Assembly (NCBI GenBank): GCA_964614515.1
Contig: CAZTPJ010000030.1
Coordinates: 1 to 39,327, forward strand
Source: CAZTPJ01 sp964614515
Lineage (GTDB): Bacteria; Planctomycetota; Phycisphaerae; Phycisphaerales; UBA1924
Reading direction: 5' to 3'
Length of the DNA stretch: 39,327 bases
Part shown: positions 7,072 to 15,962 of the stretch, in pieces
Position numbering within the stretch: position 1 is the stretch's first letter
Layout: every line of letters starts with the position of its first letter
Notes under the pieces: model-generated
Seen by the model: only the letters and a program-made list of their open reading frames with translations
Told to the model about the DNA's origin: nothing
Databases searched by the model: none
Position numbers and translations under genes: made by a program

Positions 7072-8832
7072 TTAGATCGCGTCGGACGGCGGCACAACCG
7101 CCGTCGGCTGCTCGAACCGTGCCTTGACCTTGACCATCACCTGCGTGGCCATGGCTTCGGCCGTGACGATCTCTTCGACCACCGCGTGATCCGCGCCGAG
7201 TTGCATGGCCTGGAGGGCGATGCTCAGGGCGTTGGCACGTGCGGCGATGAAGACCTCCGGGCGCAGCGAACGCACCACGCGCACCGAACGCAGCGTCGCC
7301 TCTTCATCGGGCATCGTCAGGATGACCGCGTCGCAGGCTTCGATCCCCGCGGATTGCAGCACGGCCGGATTCGACACATCGCCAAAGACCACGCGCCGAC
7401 CAAGCCCCGCCTGCGTCTGCACTGTCTTGGGGTTCAACTCCACCACCGTCACTTCAAAGCCGCCCTTCTGGAGCGACTCGGTGACGGCACGTCCGACGGG
7501 GCCGAACCCGGCGACGATCGCGCGATACACCCGCGCGGTTGGCTCGCTGGAATCCGCCGCGTGCGGATCTTCCACGCGTAGAACCGACGTGCGAATCCAC
7601 GGCGCGTGGGGCAGTCGATCGACAATCGGTGTCGCCCAACCTCCGAGCCGCAGGATCAAGGGCGCCGTGAGGACCGACAGCACGATCACCGCGATCGCAT
7701 ATCCAAGGTGCTCATCCGTCAGAATCCCGCGCTGCGCGCCTTGCATCACCATGACCAGCGTGAACTCGCCGGCCGGGGCGAGGACCACGGCCGCCATCAG
7801 CCCGAATCTCGCGGCTGCGCCCAGCGCCCACGTCGCGAGAAGGATGCCCACAACCTTGACCACACCCAGGGCGATCAGCCCGAGCAGGACAATCCACCAC
7901 CCCTGCACAACAACGCCCAGTGGCAGCAGCAACCCCACGCTCGTAAAGAACACCGCGAGGAACAAGTCGCGCATCGGCGCGAGTTGTCCGGCCACTTGAT
8001 GACGAAACGGCGTACTCGCCAGCAGGAATCCGGCGAGAAACGCGCCGAGTTCCGGGCTGAATCCGACCGAGGCCGTCAGCACGGCCGCACCCAGCGCCGT
8101 CGCCGCCGACACGACGATGAGCACTTCGCCGCCCGCGCGTCCGGCTTCGGCCAGCAGCCGCGGCAGGAGGTATCGCCCAAGGAGGATCAATAGCGCGAGC
8201 GATCCAAGGGCCAGGCCGACACTGCTGGCGACTTCGAGGAACGTGCGTCGGTTCTCCTCAGAGGCTGCGCCCGCGCCCGCCCAGAGCGCGATCACCGGCA
8301 GCGTCGCGAGCATCGCCACGGCGATCAAGTCCTGAAAGAGCGTGATCCCGAAGGCCAGACGCCCATACGTCGTGTGCAGCGCCCGCCGTGATTCGAGAAC
8401 TCGCAGGGGCGCGGCCGTCGCCGCCGCCGACATCGCCATCGCGATCAACAGCGCCGACGGCCAGTCCCGCGTGAACACATAGGCGATGGGCCAGCCGATG
8501 AGCGTCATCAGCACGGATGCTGCGATCGCGCCGCCGACGATCGACATCAGCCCCGTCCGAACGCGAGCCATGTCCAGCGTCAGGCCGATCGTGAACATGA
8601 GCAGGATCGTCGAGAGTTGACTGATCGCCGCGACGCTCTCGGGCGAACGGATGAGTTCAAACGCGTGCGGACCAATCACTGCCCCCGCGAGCAGATAGCC
8701 GGGAATGGTCGTGATGCGAAAACGACTGAAGATCAGCGCGGTCAGCCCGGCCGTGGCCAACACCACGAGCAGATCAAGCCCGGTGTTCGCGGTTGAAGCC
8801 TGCGCGAGCGCGGGCCGCCACAACGGCGTCAT
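7072..8832 (-). CDS. Kef-type monovalent cation:proton antiporter (CPA2) with TrkA-N domain
   Basis: 586 residues. Residues about 20-410 hold a dozen hydrophobic segments of the Na/H exchanger fold, including GYLLAGAVIGPHAFEL, FSPELGAFLAGFLLASTPF and MAAVVLAPAGEFTLVMV. Residues about 435-560 form a nucleotide-binding TrkA-N/RCK domain (IVAGFGPVGRAVTESL, then VVFGDVSNPAVL). It probably exports K+ or Na+ in exchange for protons under control of NAD(H) or a similar ligand. The architecture resembles YbaL/KefB, and the C-terminus ends shortly after RCK. The start overlaps the mnmG stop as ATGA, and GAGGTGG lies just upstream, so translation is probably coupled. Confidence 0.9.
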   Translation of the reverse strand: MTPLWRPALAQASTANTGLDLLVVLATAGLTALIFSRFRITTIPGYLLAGAVIGPHAFELIRSPESVAAISQLSTILLMFTIGLTLDMARVRTGLMSIVGGAIAASVLMTLIGWPIAYVFTRDWPSALLIAMAMSAAATAAPLRVLESRRALHTTYGRLAFGITLFQDLIAVAMLATLPVIALWAGAGAASEENRRTFLEVASSVGLALGSLALLILLGRYLLPRLLAEAGRAGGEVLIVVSAATALGAAVLTASVGFSPELGAFLAGFLLASTPFRHQVAGQLAPMRDLFLAVFFTSVGLLLPLGVVVQGWWIVLLGLIALGVVKVVGILLATWALGAAARFGLMAAVVLAPAGEFTLVMVMQGAQRGILTDEHLGYAIAVIVLSVLTAPLILRLGGWATPIVDRLPHAPWIRTSVLRVEDPHAADSSEPTARVYRAIVAGFGPVGRAVTESLQKGGFEVTVVELNPKTVQTQAGLGRRVVFGDVSNPAVLQSAGIEACDAVILTMPDEEATLRSVRVVRSLRPEVFIAARANALSIALQAMQLGADHAVVEEIVTAEAMATQVMVKVKARFEQPTAVVPPSDAI

Positions 8833-10835
8833 AGCGCCACCTCGCGCGGGCTTGATCCCCGCCCGCGCAGCAGCACGGCCAACAGCGTCAGGTCCGCGGG
8901 GGTCACGCCTTCAAGTCTTCCCGCCTGACCAAACGTGGCGGGACGGAACCTCGTCAGTGCCCCGCGCGCCTCCATGCGCAGGGCGCCAAACGCCGCATAG
9001 TCGATATCCGTGGGAATTGTCTTGCGCTCCATCTCGGCCGTGCGTCGAACCTCCGCCCTGGCCCGCGCGACATACGCCTCATAGCGCCGATTCGCATGGG
9101 CCGTCAGCCAGACACCCGGCAGAAACGCGCCGGCCTCGGGATCCGCCGCGATGATGTGCCGGCGCAGGTCTTCGGCCGTGAACTCCGGGCGACGCACGAT
9201 CTTCGCAAGGGGTTCATCGCCGATGCGGAGTTGGTCGACGATGCGTGAAATCACGGCCAGTTCCCGCGTGCGCCGCTCGAATCGTTCGATGCGCAGGCGG
9301 CCGAGCGATGTGGAATCCAACAGGCCCGCCGCGCGGGCCATGGGCGTCAGGCGATCATCCGCGTTATCCGCGCGAAGGAGCAGCCGATGCTCAGCGCGGC
9401 TGGTGAACATGCGATACGGCTCGACCGGCGTCTTGCAGATCAGGTCATCCATCATCACGCCGATGTAGGCTTCGTGTCGGCCGAGGATGAACTCGCCGCC
9501 GTGGAACCCTTCGCCCCCCCCCAGCGCCCACCGAGCCGCGTTGATGCCCGCGATCACGCCCTGTCCCGCGGCCTCTTCATATCCGCTGGTGCCGTTGATC
9601 TGTCCCGCGAGGAAAAGGCCCTCGATGAGTTTGGTCATCCCCGTCGCGAAGATCTGGTGCGGGCGCACCATGTCATACTCGACGGCGTAGCCATAGCGCA
9701 GCACTTCAGCGCGTTCGCAACCTTCCATGCCGCGGACGATGCGATCCTGCACATCCGGCGGCAGGCTCGTCGAGATGCCGTTGCAATACACCCAGTCATC
9801 GCGCAGGCTCTCGGGTTCGAGAAAGACGTGGTGAGACTCGCGCTCGCCGAAGCGCACGACCTTGTCTTCGATCGAGGGGCAGTATCGCGGGCCGGCGGAT
9901 TCGATCTGGCCGGAGTACATCGGCGCGCGATGCAGATTCTCGCGGATCGCGGCGTGAACGTCCGCGTTGGTCGCGGTGATACGGCACCGCACCTGCGGGA
10001 GAACGGGGAATGCGGCAAGCGATGGAGGGGAGATGGTGGTGGGGGACGATGTTGCAGGAGAGTCACGAACATCAGTTCGATCGCTTGCGCGATCGGCTCT
10101 TTCTGCGGACAGCGCGCTGAACGCAACCGGCTGGGCGTCACCATCTTGCGCTGGAAGGCTGTCCCAGTCGATGCTTCCGCGTCGCAGGCGTGGCGGCGTG
10201 CCGGTCTTGAGACGGCCGAGCTCAAAGCCGAGTTCGCGCAGCGTGGCCGAAATCCCCTCGGCCGCCGCTTCGCCATAGCGCCCGCCGCGCGTCTTCGTTT
10301 CGCCCATGTGCATCAGGCCGCGCATGAACGTGCCTGTGGTCAGCACCACGGCCCGCGCCTCGAGCACCCGGTGGCACAGGCGTCTCGCCTGTGTCTCCCC
10401 CGCCTCGGCGATGCGCACTCCAGCCACGCGCCCGCCGCGAATCACAAACTCCTCCACGCTCCCCGCGATGACCTCAATCTCCTCGCGGCTTTCGATCAAT
10501 CGCTGCACCGCCTCGGCATACGCGTGCTTGTCGCACTGCGCCCGCGGGCCGCGCACGGCCTCGCCGCGACTGGCGTTGAGCACCTTGAACATGATCCCCG
10601 TCGCGTCTGTCGCCAGGCCCATGACGCCGCCGAGCGCATCGACCTCGCGAACGATCTGACCCTTGGCCAGGCCGCCGATGGCCGGGTTGCACGACATCAC
10701 ACCGATCTTCGATGGATCCAGCGTGACCAGCGCGACGGTTGCCCGGCCAGGGAGCAGATTGGCCGCCGCCCACGCGGCTTCAACGCCGGCGTGACCGCCG
10801 CCAATGACCACAACCTCATGGACCGTGCCGTGCAT
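8829..10835 (-). CDS. mnmG: tRNA uridine-5-carboxymethylaminomethyl modification enzyme MnmG (GidA)
   Basis: 668 residues. The FAD-binding VVVIGGGHAGVEAA opens the protein, followed by MSCNPAIGGLAKGQIVREVD, TGTFMRGLMHMGE, RYCPSIEDKVVRF and the C-terminal helical domain with IDYAAFGALRMEA. With MnmE it installs the cmnm5 group on wobble uridine 34 of several tRNAs. An insertion of about 40 low-complexity residues, rich in Ala, Ser, Asp and Pro, follows SIDWDSLPAQDGDAQP near residue 225. A run of nine C (9514-9522) encodes the Gly run in ALGGGEGFHGG. The start lacks a Shine-Dalgarno sequence, but TACGAT lies 6 nt upstream, as for a leaderless transcript. It is followed by the antiporter gene with a 4-bp overlap. 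Confidence 0.97.
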   Translation of the reverse strand: MHGTVHEVVVIGGGHAGVEAAWAAANLLPGRATVALVTLDPSKIGVMSCNPAIGGLAKGQIVREVDALGGVMGLATDATGIMFKVLNASRGEAVRGPRAQCDKHAYAEAVQRLIESREEIEVIAGSVEEFVIRGGRVAGVRIAEAGETQARRLCHRVLEARAVVLTTGTFMRGLMHMGETKTRGGRYGEAAAEGISATLRELGFELGRLKTGTPPRLRRGSIDWDSLPAQDGDAQPVAFSALSAERADRASDRTDVRDSPATSSPTTISPPSLAAFPVLPQVRCRITATNADVHAAIRENLHRAPMYSGQIESAGPRYCPSIEDKVVRFGERESHHVFLEPESLRDDWVYCNGISTSLPPDVQDRIVRGMEGCERAEVLRYGYAVEYDMVRPHQIFATGMTKLIEGLFLAGQINGTSGYEEAAGQGVIAGINAARWALGGGEGFHGGEFILGRHEAYIGVMMDDLICKTPVEPYRMFTSRAEHRLLLRADNADDRLTPMARAAGLLDSTSLGRLRIERFERRTRELAVISRIVDQLRIGDEPLAKIVRRPEFTAEDLRRHIIAADPEAGAFLPGVWLTAHANRRYEAYVARARAEVRRTAEMERKTIPTDIDYAAFGALRMEARGALTRFRPATFGQAGRLEGVTPADLTLLAVLLRGRGSSPREVAL

Positions 10836-10871
10836 GGCACGATCGTAGTTCGCGAGGTGAAGCGCTGCCGG

Positions 10872-11171
10872 TTATCCCGTGAAGAGTTCCACGGCATCCT
10901 TGCCGTACACCGGCACGATCCACATCTTCGCGCTCTTGCGATAGGGCTTGCCGGGCTTGAGGCCGAGTTTGGTGAGTCGGCGCTCGACATCCTTGCGTTC
11001 CGCGGCTGACATCACCGAGATGCGCACCTCCCATCCCTTCTTGTAGTTCTCATAGGTGGCTTCACGCGCACGCTCGGCGTTGGGTTGACGAATGCAATAC
11101 GTCCACCGCGCGCGTAACTCGCTCGCAGCGCCAGGCTTGCCTGTCGGTGCACGCTTCGTTTTCTTTGTCAT
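10872..11171 (-). CDS. Small basic protein of unknown function
   Basis: 99 residues, rich in Lys and Arg, with no signal peptide or membrane segment. The middle reads as a compact alpha/beta fold (KKGWEVRISVMSAAERKDVE, then KMWIVPVYGKDAVELF). GGAGGA precedes the ATG at 11171 by 7 nt, which is strong support that it is translated. It lies between lspA (73 bp upstream) and mnmG (36 bp downstream) on the same strand, so it probably belongs to that operon. No family is recognised; a nucleic-acid-binding role would fit the charge but is a guess. Confidence 0.7.
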   Translation of the reverse strand: MTKKTKRAPTGKPGAASELRARWTYCIRQPNAERAREATYENYKKGWEVRISVMSAAERKDVERRLTKLGLKPGKPYRKSAKMWIVPVYGKDAVELFTG

Positions 11172-11244
11172 TGGACGATCCTCCGGTCGTGCCGGAATCC
11201 TCTCTCAATGCTACGGCATTGTACCGCGCCCGCCGGTACGAACG

Positions 11245-11958
11245 TCAACTGGCGGCCTGAGAATCTCCACGATTGGCCTCAGACGCGACCTGCGGGGCCG
11301 TGGCGGGCTTCGAATGGGGGGGATTGTCTCGCCCCGTTCGCCACAGGTGCCACATGAACATCACGATTCCAAGAATCAACCAAAGATCGGCAACATTCGA
11401 GACATACGGCCAGATTTCCCGCCCACCATCCAGCGGCATCCGCCAACCGAAGGGCAACCGCACCCCCGGCAGGGGATGAATGAAGTCGCGAACACAGGCG
11501 AACACCACACGATCGTAGAGATTGCCCACACCCCCGGCCATCAACAAGCCGACCGCGAAATGCGCCGCCCGATCCTGCGGACGCGTCCACACGCCGAACA
11601 TCCAGACGCCAACGCCAAGTCCAAGCAGCGTCAACAGCACCCACGGCCCCCCCGCGCCGATGCCAAACACCGCCCCTTTGTTGAGTACGAGCGTGAAGTT
11701 GAGCACGCCGGGAACCACCGTCACGGGTTCATGCGGCGGAATCAACGCGCCAAGCGAATGGCCGAGCCGCGCCACGCGAATCACCTCCGCGCGATCGACA
11801 ACCACGGGAGAATCCGCCACGAATCGAAACGCCGCCCACTTCGTCGCCAGATCGGCCGTAAGCCCCACCACCAAAACAACCAGCAGACGAATCCACGCGC
11901 TTCGACACCGCAGCGCCGATGCAGCGTGCTGATTCGTGGGGTTGCTGTGACGAGTCAC
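11245..11958 (-). CDS. lspA: Lipoprotein signal peptidase II
   Basis: 237 residues, longer than the usual 160-170 because of N- and C-terminal extensions and a longer loop. The core motifs are present: LVVGLTADLATKW in the first helix, LNKGAVFGIG, GGVGNLYDRV with the first catalytic Asp, and SNVADLWLILG with the second. It cleaves prolipoprotein signal peptides in the inner membrane; at least two lipoproteins in this window would be substrates. The start is GTG at 11958, overlapping the stop of the dksA-like gene as GTGA, which points to translational coupling. The C-terminal tail of about 35 residues is hydrophilic and unconserved in appearance. Confidence 0.94.
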   Translation of the reverse strand: MTRHSNPTNQHAASALRCRSAWIRLLVVLVVGLTADLATKWAAFRFVADSPVVVDRAEVIRVARLGHSLGALIPPHEPVTVVPGVLNFTLVLNKGAVFGIGAGGPWVLLTLLGLGVGVWMFGVWTRPQDRAAHFAVGLLMAGGVGNLYDRVVFACVRDFIHPLPGVRLPFGWRMPLDGGREIWPYVSNVADLWLILGIVMFMWHLWRTGRDNPPHSKPATAPQVASEANRGDSQAAS

Positions 11959-12863
11959 GGGCGGAGTCCACGCCGCTCAATCTCGCGTGCGGCCTCAATC
12001 GAATACCGCGCCCACGGCAACTCGTTGAGACGTTCCACGCGAATGGGCTTTCCAGTATATTCGCAGATTCCGAACGTGCCGGTGTCGATCCGCGTGATCG
12101 CGTCGTCGATTTCCTTGATCAGGCGGCGGTCCGCCGCCGCCAGATCAAGCGACAGGCTCTGGTCATACGCCTCGGATCCCTGCTCGGCCATGTGCTGGGG
12201 CACATGCGAGAGTGAGCCACTGCCGCCGCCGCGCAGCGCTTCCTCTTCCATGTTCGACACATCGCCAACCAATTCATCCCGCTTCTGCACCAGAATCTCG
12301 CGATACTTCGCCAGTTGCTCCGGAGAGAACGGACTCTTGCGCTCGATGCTCGCGTCACGAGCCTCGAGGTGCGTGGCTTTGACGGCCGAGGAACCCGACG
12401 GAATCAGCGGCTTTCGCTTGGGCGCGCCGGGGCCGAGCAGGCCCGTGCCGAGGTTCGGCATCGTCGGGGGGACCGGCTTGGGCTTCGACCTGCGCGACTT
12501 GTCACCGCCCGGGCCGCCGCTCTTGGGCGCTTCGGCCGGCTTCGTCTCCGGGGGGGGAGCAACTTTCTTGACTTCCGCCTCAGGTTTCGCCTTCGTCGGG
12601 GGTGCGGCCTTTGACTTCGCCGGGTGCGAAACCTTCCCGGCGGGCTTGGCCCTGGCCGATTTCGCGGCCGACTTCGCAGGCGGGCGCGTCGCCTTCGCGG
12701 ACTTCTTCACCGGCTTCCTGGCTTTGCTCGCCGATGCACGGCGTGAGGAAGCCTTGGCCGATTTCGCGGGTTTGGACTGTCGTTTGGGCTTTGCCGTTCG
12801 CTTCTGCTTTTTGGCCACGGCTCGTCTCGCGTCGGGGGACGGTCCAGGAATGACCCGGCGCAC
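11955..12863 (-). CDS. DksA/TraR-family protein with long basic N-terminal tail and degenerate zinc finger
   Basis: 302 residues from GTG 12863; GTG at 12818 is an alternative, and neither has a strong ribosome site. Residues 16-165 are a Lys/Ala/Pro/Ser-rich tail resembling histone H1 or AlgP tails. The remaining 130 form a DksA-like domain: a coiled coil from LAKYREILVQKRDELVGD to LAAADRRLIKEIDDAI, then GTFGICEYTGKPIRVERLNE. Only the first of the four zinc-finger Cys remains, so zinc binding is not expected. DksA-like proteins act in the secondary channel of RNA polymerase; Asp and Ala at the coiled-coil tip should be compared before assuming ppGpp synergy. A consensus promoter lies 28 nt before the GTG. 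The stop overlaps the lspA start. Confidence 0.85.
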   Translation of the reverse strand: MRRVIPGPSPDARRAVAKKQKRTAKPKRQSKPAKSAKASSRRASASKARKPVKKSAKATRPPAKSAAKSARAKPAGKVSHPAKSKAAPPTKAKPEAEVKKVAPPPETKPAEAPKSGGPGGDKSRRSKPKPVPPTMPNLGTGLLGPGAPKRKPLIPSGSSAVKATHLEARDASIERKSPFSPEQLAKYREILVQKRDELVGDVSNMEEEALRGGGSGSLSHVPQHMAEQGSEAYDQSLSLDLAAADRRLIKEIDDAITRIDTGTFGICEYTGKPIRVERLNELPWARYSIEAAREIERRGLRP

Positions 12864-12897
12864 GGTGCGTGTGTCAGCCCGCCGTGAACGGGGGACA

Positions 12898-12926
12898 ACA
12901 TTAGACTAGGGTACTTTCGATGTCAA
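12898..12926 (-). promoter_or_regulatory. Sigma-70 promoter of the dksA-like/lspA operon
   Basis: On the minus strand TTGACA (12926-12921), a 17-nt spacer and TAATGT (12903-12898) form a near-consensus promoter. The expected start of transcription is near 12891, giving a leader of about 28 nt before the GTG at 12863. Confidence 0.75.
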
Positions 12927-12988
12927 AAAGGGGGGGCACACAAAAACACCGGATTGCCACAGATACTTGACGTCGGAATCGCCCCGAC

Positions 12989-14062
12989 TCACGCTTCCAC
13001 GGCCTGAACATCGCGCGACCCGACCATCGGTCCCACCCGGTGCATCGAGCCGTCCGTCTGCCGCTCGTAGTACGACCCGAGCCGACGGAAACGTTCATAC
13101 CGCTCGCGAACCAACTGTGCCGGATCCATCGCACGCAGCCGTTCAAGGTGGCCCGCGATCCAACCGCGGAGCGTGTCGGCCGCGGCCACGCGATCGCGAT
13201 GCGCTCCGCCGAGCGGCTCGGGCACGACCTCATCAATGATCTCGAGTTCGAGATTGTCGCGTGCGGTGAGGCGCAGGGCCGTGGCCGCAGCGGCGTTGGT
13301 CTGGTCGTTGGCCTGCTTCCAGAGGATCGCGGCGCAACCTTCGGGACTGATGACCGAGTACCAGGCATGTTGCAGCATGGCGACGCGATCGGCGACGGCG
13401 ATCCCCAGCGCGCCGCCGGACCCGCCCTCGCCGATGACCACGCTGACGATCGGCACGCGAAGCCGGCTCATCTCCATCATGTTCACGGCGATGGCTTCGG
13501 CCTGGCCGCGCTGCTCCGCCCCAAGGCCCGGATACGCGCCGGGCGTATCGACGAGGGTGACGATGGGCAGGCCGAACTTTTCCGCGAGTTTCATCTTGGC
13601 CAGGGCCTTGCGATACCCCTCGGGATGGGCACAGCCGAAGTGGCACGCGAGTTTCTCCTGCGTGCTGCGGCCCTTGCGATGGCCCACGATCAGGCACTTG
13701 ATCGAGTTGATGCGTCCAAAGCCGGTGAGGATTGCCGGGTCATCGCCAAAGCGACGATCCCCGTGGAGTTCGCAGAAGTCCCGGCACATCAGTTCGATGT
13801 AATCGGGCGTCTGCGGGCGATTGGGATGCCGTGCGACCTGGACAGTTTGGCGCGGGGTCAGTTGCGCGTAGAGTTCCGCGAGCAACTCGTCGCGCTGTCG
13901 CCGCAAGTCGGCGAGTCGAGCCTCGGCATCGTCGATGACGACCGCGCCCGCCCCGGCCTGCGCCGGAGCGCTGCGTCCGCGCTGCAACGCTTCCAGCGAT
14001 TCGATCTGCTGCTCGATCACCGAAACGGGTTTCTCAAAGTCCAGTTGGTAATACGTCTTCAT
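12989..14062 (-). CDS. accA: Acetyl-CoA carboxylase carboxyltransferase subunit alpha
   Basis: 357 residues, slightly longer than the 319 of E. coli. The N-terminal MKTYYQLDFEKPVSVIEQQI with the helical segment following is the usual AccA start, and the crotonase-like core includes RKGRSTQEKLACHFGCAHPE, LVDTPGAYPGLGAEQRGQAE and VIGEGGSGGALGIAVADRV. With AccD it transfers the carboxyl group from biotin to acetyl-CoA in the first step of fatty acid synthesis. accD is not in the window. The gene is divergent from proC across 193 bp. No Shine-Dalgarno sequence is seen at the ATG. Confidence 0.97.
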   Translation of the reverse strand: MKTYYQLDFEKPVSVIEQQIESLEALQRGRSAPAQAGAGAVVIDDAEARLADLRRQRDELLAELYAQLTPRQTVQVARHPNRPQTPDYIELMCRDFCELHGDRRFGDDPAILTGFGRINSIKCLIVGHRKGRSTQEKLACHFGCAHPEGYRKALAKMKLAEKFGLPIVTLVDTPGAYPGLGAEQRGQAEAIAVNMMEMSRLRVPIVSVVIGEGGSGGALGIAVADRVAMLQHAWYSVISPEGCAAILWKQANDQTNAAAATALRLTARDNLELEIIDEVVPEPLGGAHRDRVAAADTLRGWIAGHLERLRAMDPAQLVRERYERFRRLGSYYERQTDGSMHRVGPMVGSRDVQAVEA

Positions 14063-14255
14063 GCACGCATCCGAACTCGAATCGTCACGGGCGCCTCCAA
14101 GGGCGAAGGCCTTGTCACCACGCCCCTGATTGGGCGATCGACCCGCGATCTGTCATGCACACACGGCGAACATCGTAGGAGCGACCCAGGCCGCACACTC
14201 GACGCCCGGGAAAGCCTCTGTGTTTATCGGCTCGCTCGCCCGAGTACGCTTGAGC

Positions 14256-15089
14256 ATGATTCATCTTCCTCTGCTCTTCATCGGCGGCGGCACGATGGCG
14301 CGAGCGATCATCACCGGCGCGATCGAGGCCGGCGTCGTTTCGCCCGCGCGTGTCGCGGCCGTGGATCCATCGGAGTCCGCCCGCGCCGCGCTTCCGGACG
14401 GACTTGGGCACATCACGGCCACGATCGACGACGGGTATCGGTGGCTTGCGCATCACGATCGCCCCGCCGAGCGCGGGCAGATCATCCTCGCGGTCAAGCC
14501 GCAGTCGCTCGCGGATGTGGCCGCGTCGCTCCGGCCGTTGCTGGTTGAGCCGCGCGTTGTCACGTCGATTCTCGCGGGTGCGGCGATTTCGGCGATCGGG
14601 ACAGCGCTGGGGCCGCACGCCCGCATCATCCGCGTGATGCCCAACACCCCCGCGCGGATTCGCCTCGGCATGAGCGCGATCGCGGTGGGGCCGGGCGCGA
14701 CGGCCGCAGATGCCGCGCCGACGAGGGATCTGTTTGCAAGTCTCGGGCGCATTGTCGAGATCGATGAATCGCTGATGGATGCGTTCACGGCGCTGGCGGG
14801 GTCTGGCCCGGCGTATGTGTTCACGCTCGCGGCGGCGATGCGGCGGGCGGGTGAGTCGCTTGGCTTTTCGAGCGATGTGGCGGATGTGATCGTGCGGCAG
14901 ACGCTGCTCGGGTCGGCCTCGCTGTTGGCGCAGTCGTCCGAGTCCGCGGAGGAACTCGCGCAGGCCGTGACGAGCAAGGGCGGTACGACGGAGGCAGCGC
15001 TGAAAGTGTTGCGCGAGGCGGGTTTTGAGGCGATGATGAATCGCGCGATCACGGCCGCGAGGGATCGTGGACGGGGGCTTGGTGGTTGA
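14256..15089 (+). CDS. proC: Pyrroline-5-carboxylate reductase
   Basis: 277 residues. The Rossmann motif FIGGGTMARAIITGAIEAG starts at residue 8, followed by VKPQSLADVAASLRPL, RVMPNTPARIRLGMSAI and the C-terminal family signature region, TALAGSGPAYVFTLAAAM to VTSKGGTTEAALKVL. It makes proline from pyrroline-5-carboxylate with NAD(P)H. The ATG at 14256 gives the expected N-terminus; the frame is open further upstream but with unconvincing sequence. TACGCT ends 5 nt before this ATG and there is no Shine-Dalgarno sequence, so a leaderless or near-leaderless mRNA is likely. A palindromic repeat region follows the stop. Confidence 0.96.
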   Translation: MIHLPLLFIGGGTMARAIITGAIEAGVVSPARVAAVDPSESARAALPDGLGHITATIDDGYRWLAHHDRPAERGQIILAVKPQSLADVAASLRPLLVEPRVVTSILAGAAISAIGTALGPHARIIRVMPNTPARIRLGMSAIAVGPGATAADAAPTRDLFASLGRIVEIDESLMDAFTALAGSGPAYVFTLAAAMRRAGESLGFSSDVADVIVRQTLLGSASLLAQSSESAEELAQAVTSKGGTTEAALKVLREAGFEAMMNRAITAARDRGRGLGG

Positions 15090-15111
15090 GATGCAACCAA
15101 CGATGGTGTGC

Positions 15112-15184
15112 CGTGGCCATCGCTTTGGATGGCCACGATGGAGGCGCACCGCGCATGCGGCCTGGCCACGTCGAACCGTGGCCA
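15112..15184. repeat. Pair of hairpins of the GTGGCCAC palindromic family
   Basis: CGTGGCCATC (15112-15121) pairs with GATGGCCACG (15128-15137) across a 6-nt loop. TGGCCACG (15163-15170) pairs with CGTGGCCA (15177-15184), again across a 6-nt loop. An outer TGCCGTGGCCA is also inverted between the two ends. The element sits between converging proC and methyltransferase genes. Related copies are at 21611-21636 and 24747-24772, so this is a dispersed family; it may also act as a two-way terminator. Confidence 0.7.
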
Positions 15185-15254
15185 CGGCACCCACGTCAGC
15201 ATCGTTTCTATATCTATACAGCAGCGAGACGCCTGTGCCACTGCTGCGAATGCG

Positions 15255-15947
15255 TCAGCGCATTCTCGCGACGATGTGAAAGACGTGCCAGCGCTTGGGC
15301 GCGCTGGCGCCATCTTCGCCGAGGCGGTCCTCTTCGATGAGTCGATCGAAGACGAAGCCCTTGAAGAGGCGATTGATGTCGTCGCGCGTGTGATGCAGCG
15401 AATCTCCGCGCTTCACCCAGTCATCGCGATCGCCGAAGAGTTGCCCCGCGAAGCGCCCGCCGGGGCGAATGGCCGTGATGATCCGATTCCACATCGCGTC
15501 AAATCGTTCGCGTGCGCAGAATGGCAGGGCGTAACTCGCGTTGATGAAATCGCACGTTGGCAGGGTTGCGTCGTCGAAACGCTCGACGCGGCACTCAAGC
15601 CGCTCGACATTGGCCAGATCGTTTCTCGCCCGCAGCAAGCCCATCGACGTTGGATGCGAATCGATCGCAATCACGCGCCACCCGCGCCGAAGCATCTCGG
15701 CCGAGTCGCGCCCTTCGCCCGAGCCGAGGTCAACGCCAAGTCGCGGCGATGACGTCGGCTCAAGATCGAACAGCCGCAGCGCTTCAAGCAGCGTGTCTCG
15801 CGGCGGTTTTCCCGCCACGGCGCGAAAGTACCCCGGCCAGTCGCGCCGCTCCGCGTAATCGTGCGCTTTGAGTACTGGCTGCGCCGGCGATGTCTCGCGT
15901 GGATGGCCCTGGTCGCCTGATTCGTGTCCGGTGGGTGTGGTGGTCAT
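15255..15947 (-). CDS. Class I SAM-dependent methyltransferase
   Basis: 230 residues from the ATG at 15947. The SAM-binding motif I is LGVDLGSGEGRDSAEML, motif II is WRVIAIDSHPTSM with the acidic ribose-binding Asp, and TCDFINASYALPFC marks motif IV. The first 50 residues are hydrophilic and probably disordered. The fold is of the methyltransf_25 or TehB-like type; the substrate cannot be told. The start is only 15 bp from that of the divergent UbiD-family gene, so each promoter must overlap the other gene. No Shine-Dalgarno sequence is seen. Confidence 0.85.
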   Translation of the reverse strand: MTTTPTGHESGDQGHPRETSPAQPVLKAHDYAERRDWPGYFRAVAGKPPRDTLLEALRLFDLEPTSSPRLGVDLGSGEGRDSAEMLRRGWRVIAIDSHPTSMGLLRARNDLANVERLECRVERFDDATLPTCDFINASYALPFCARERFDAMWNRIITAIRPGGRFAGQLFGDRDDWVKRGDSLHHTRDDINRLFKGFVFDRLIEEDRLGEDGASAPKRWHVFHIVARMR

Positions 15948-15962
15948 AGTCTCTGGGTGCAA

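Noticed and set aside
9387..11009. Long open frame opposite mnmG, and similar long frames opposite the dksA-like/lspA genes (11092-12909) and lysS (30703-32682)
   Set aside because: They mirror conserved genes on the other strand; their translations are Arg/His/Asp-rich with no family motif, as expected from third-position GC bias.
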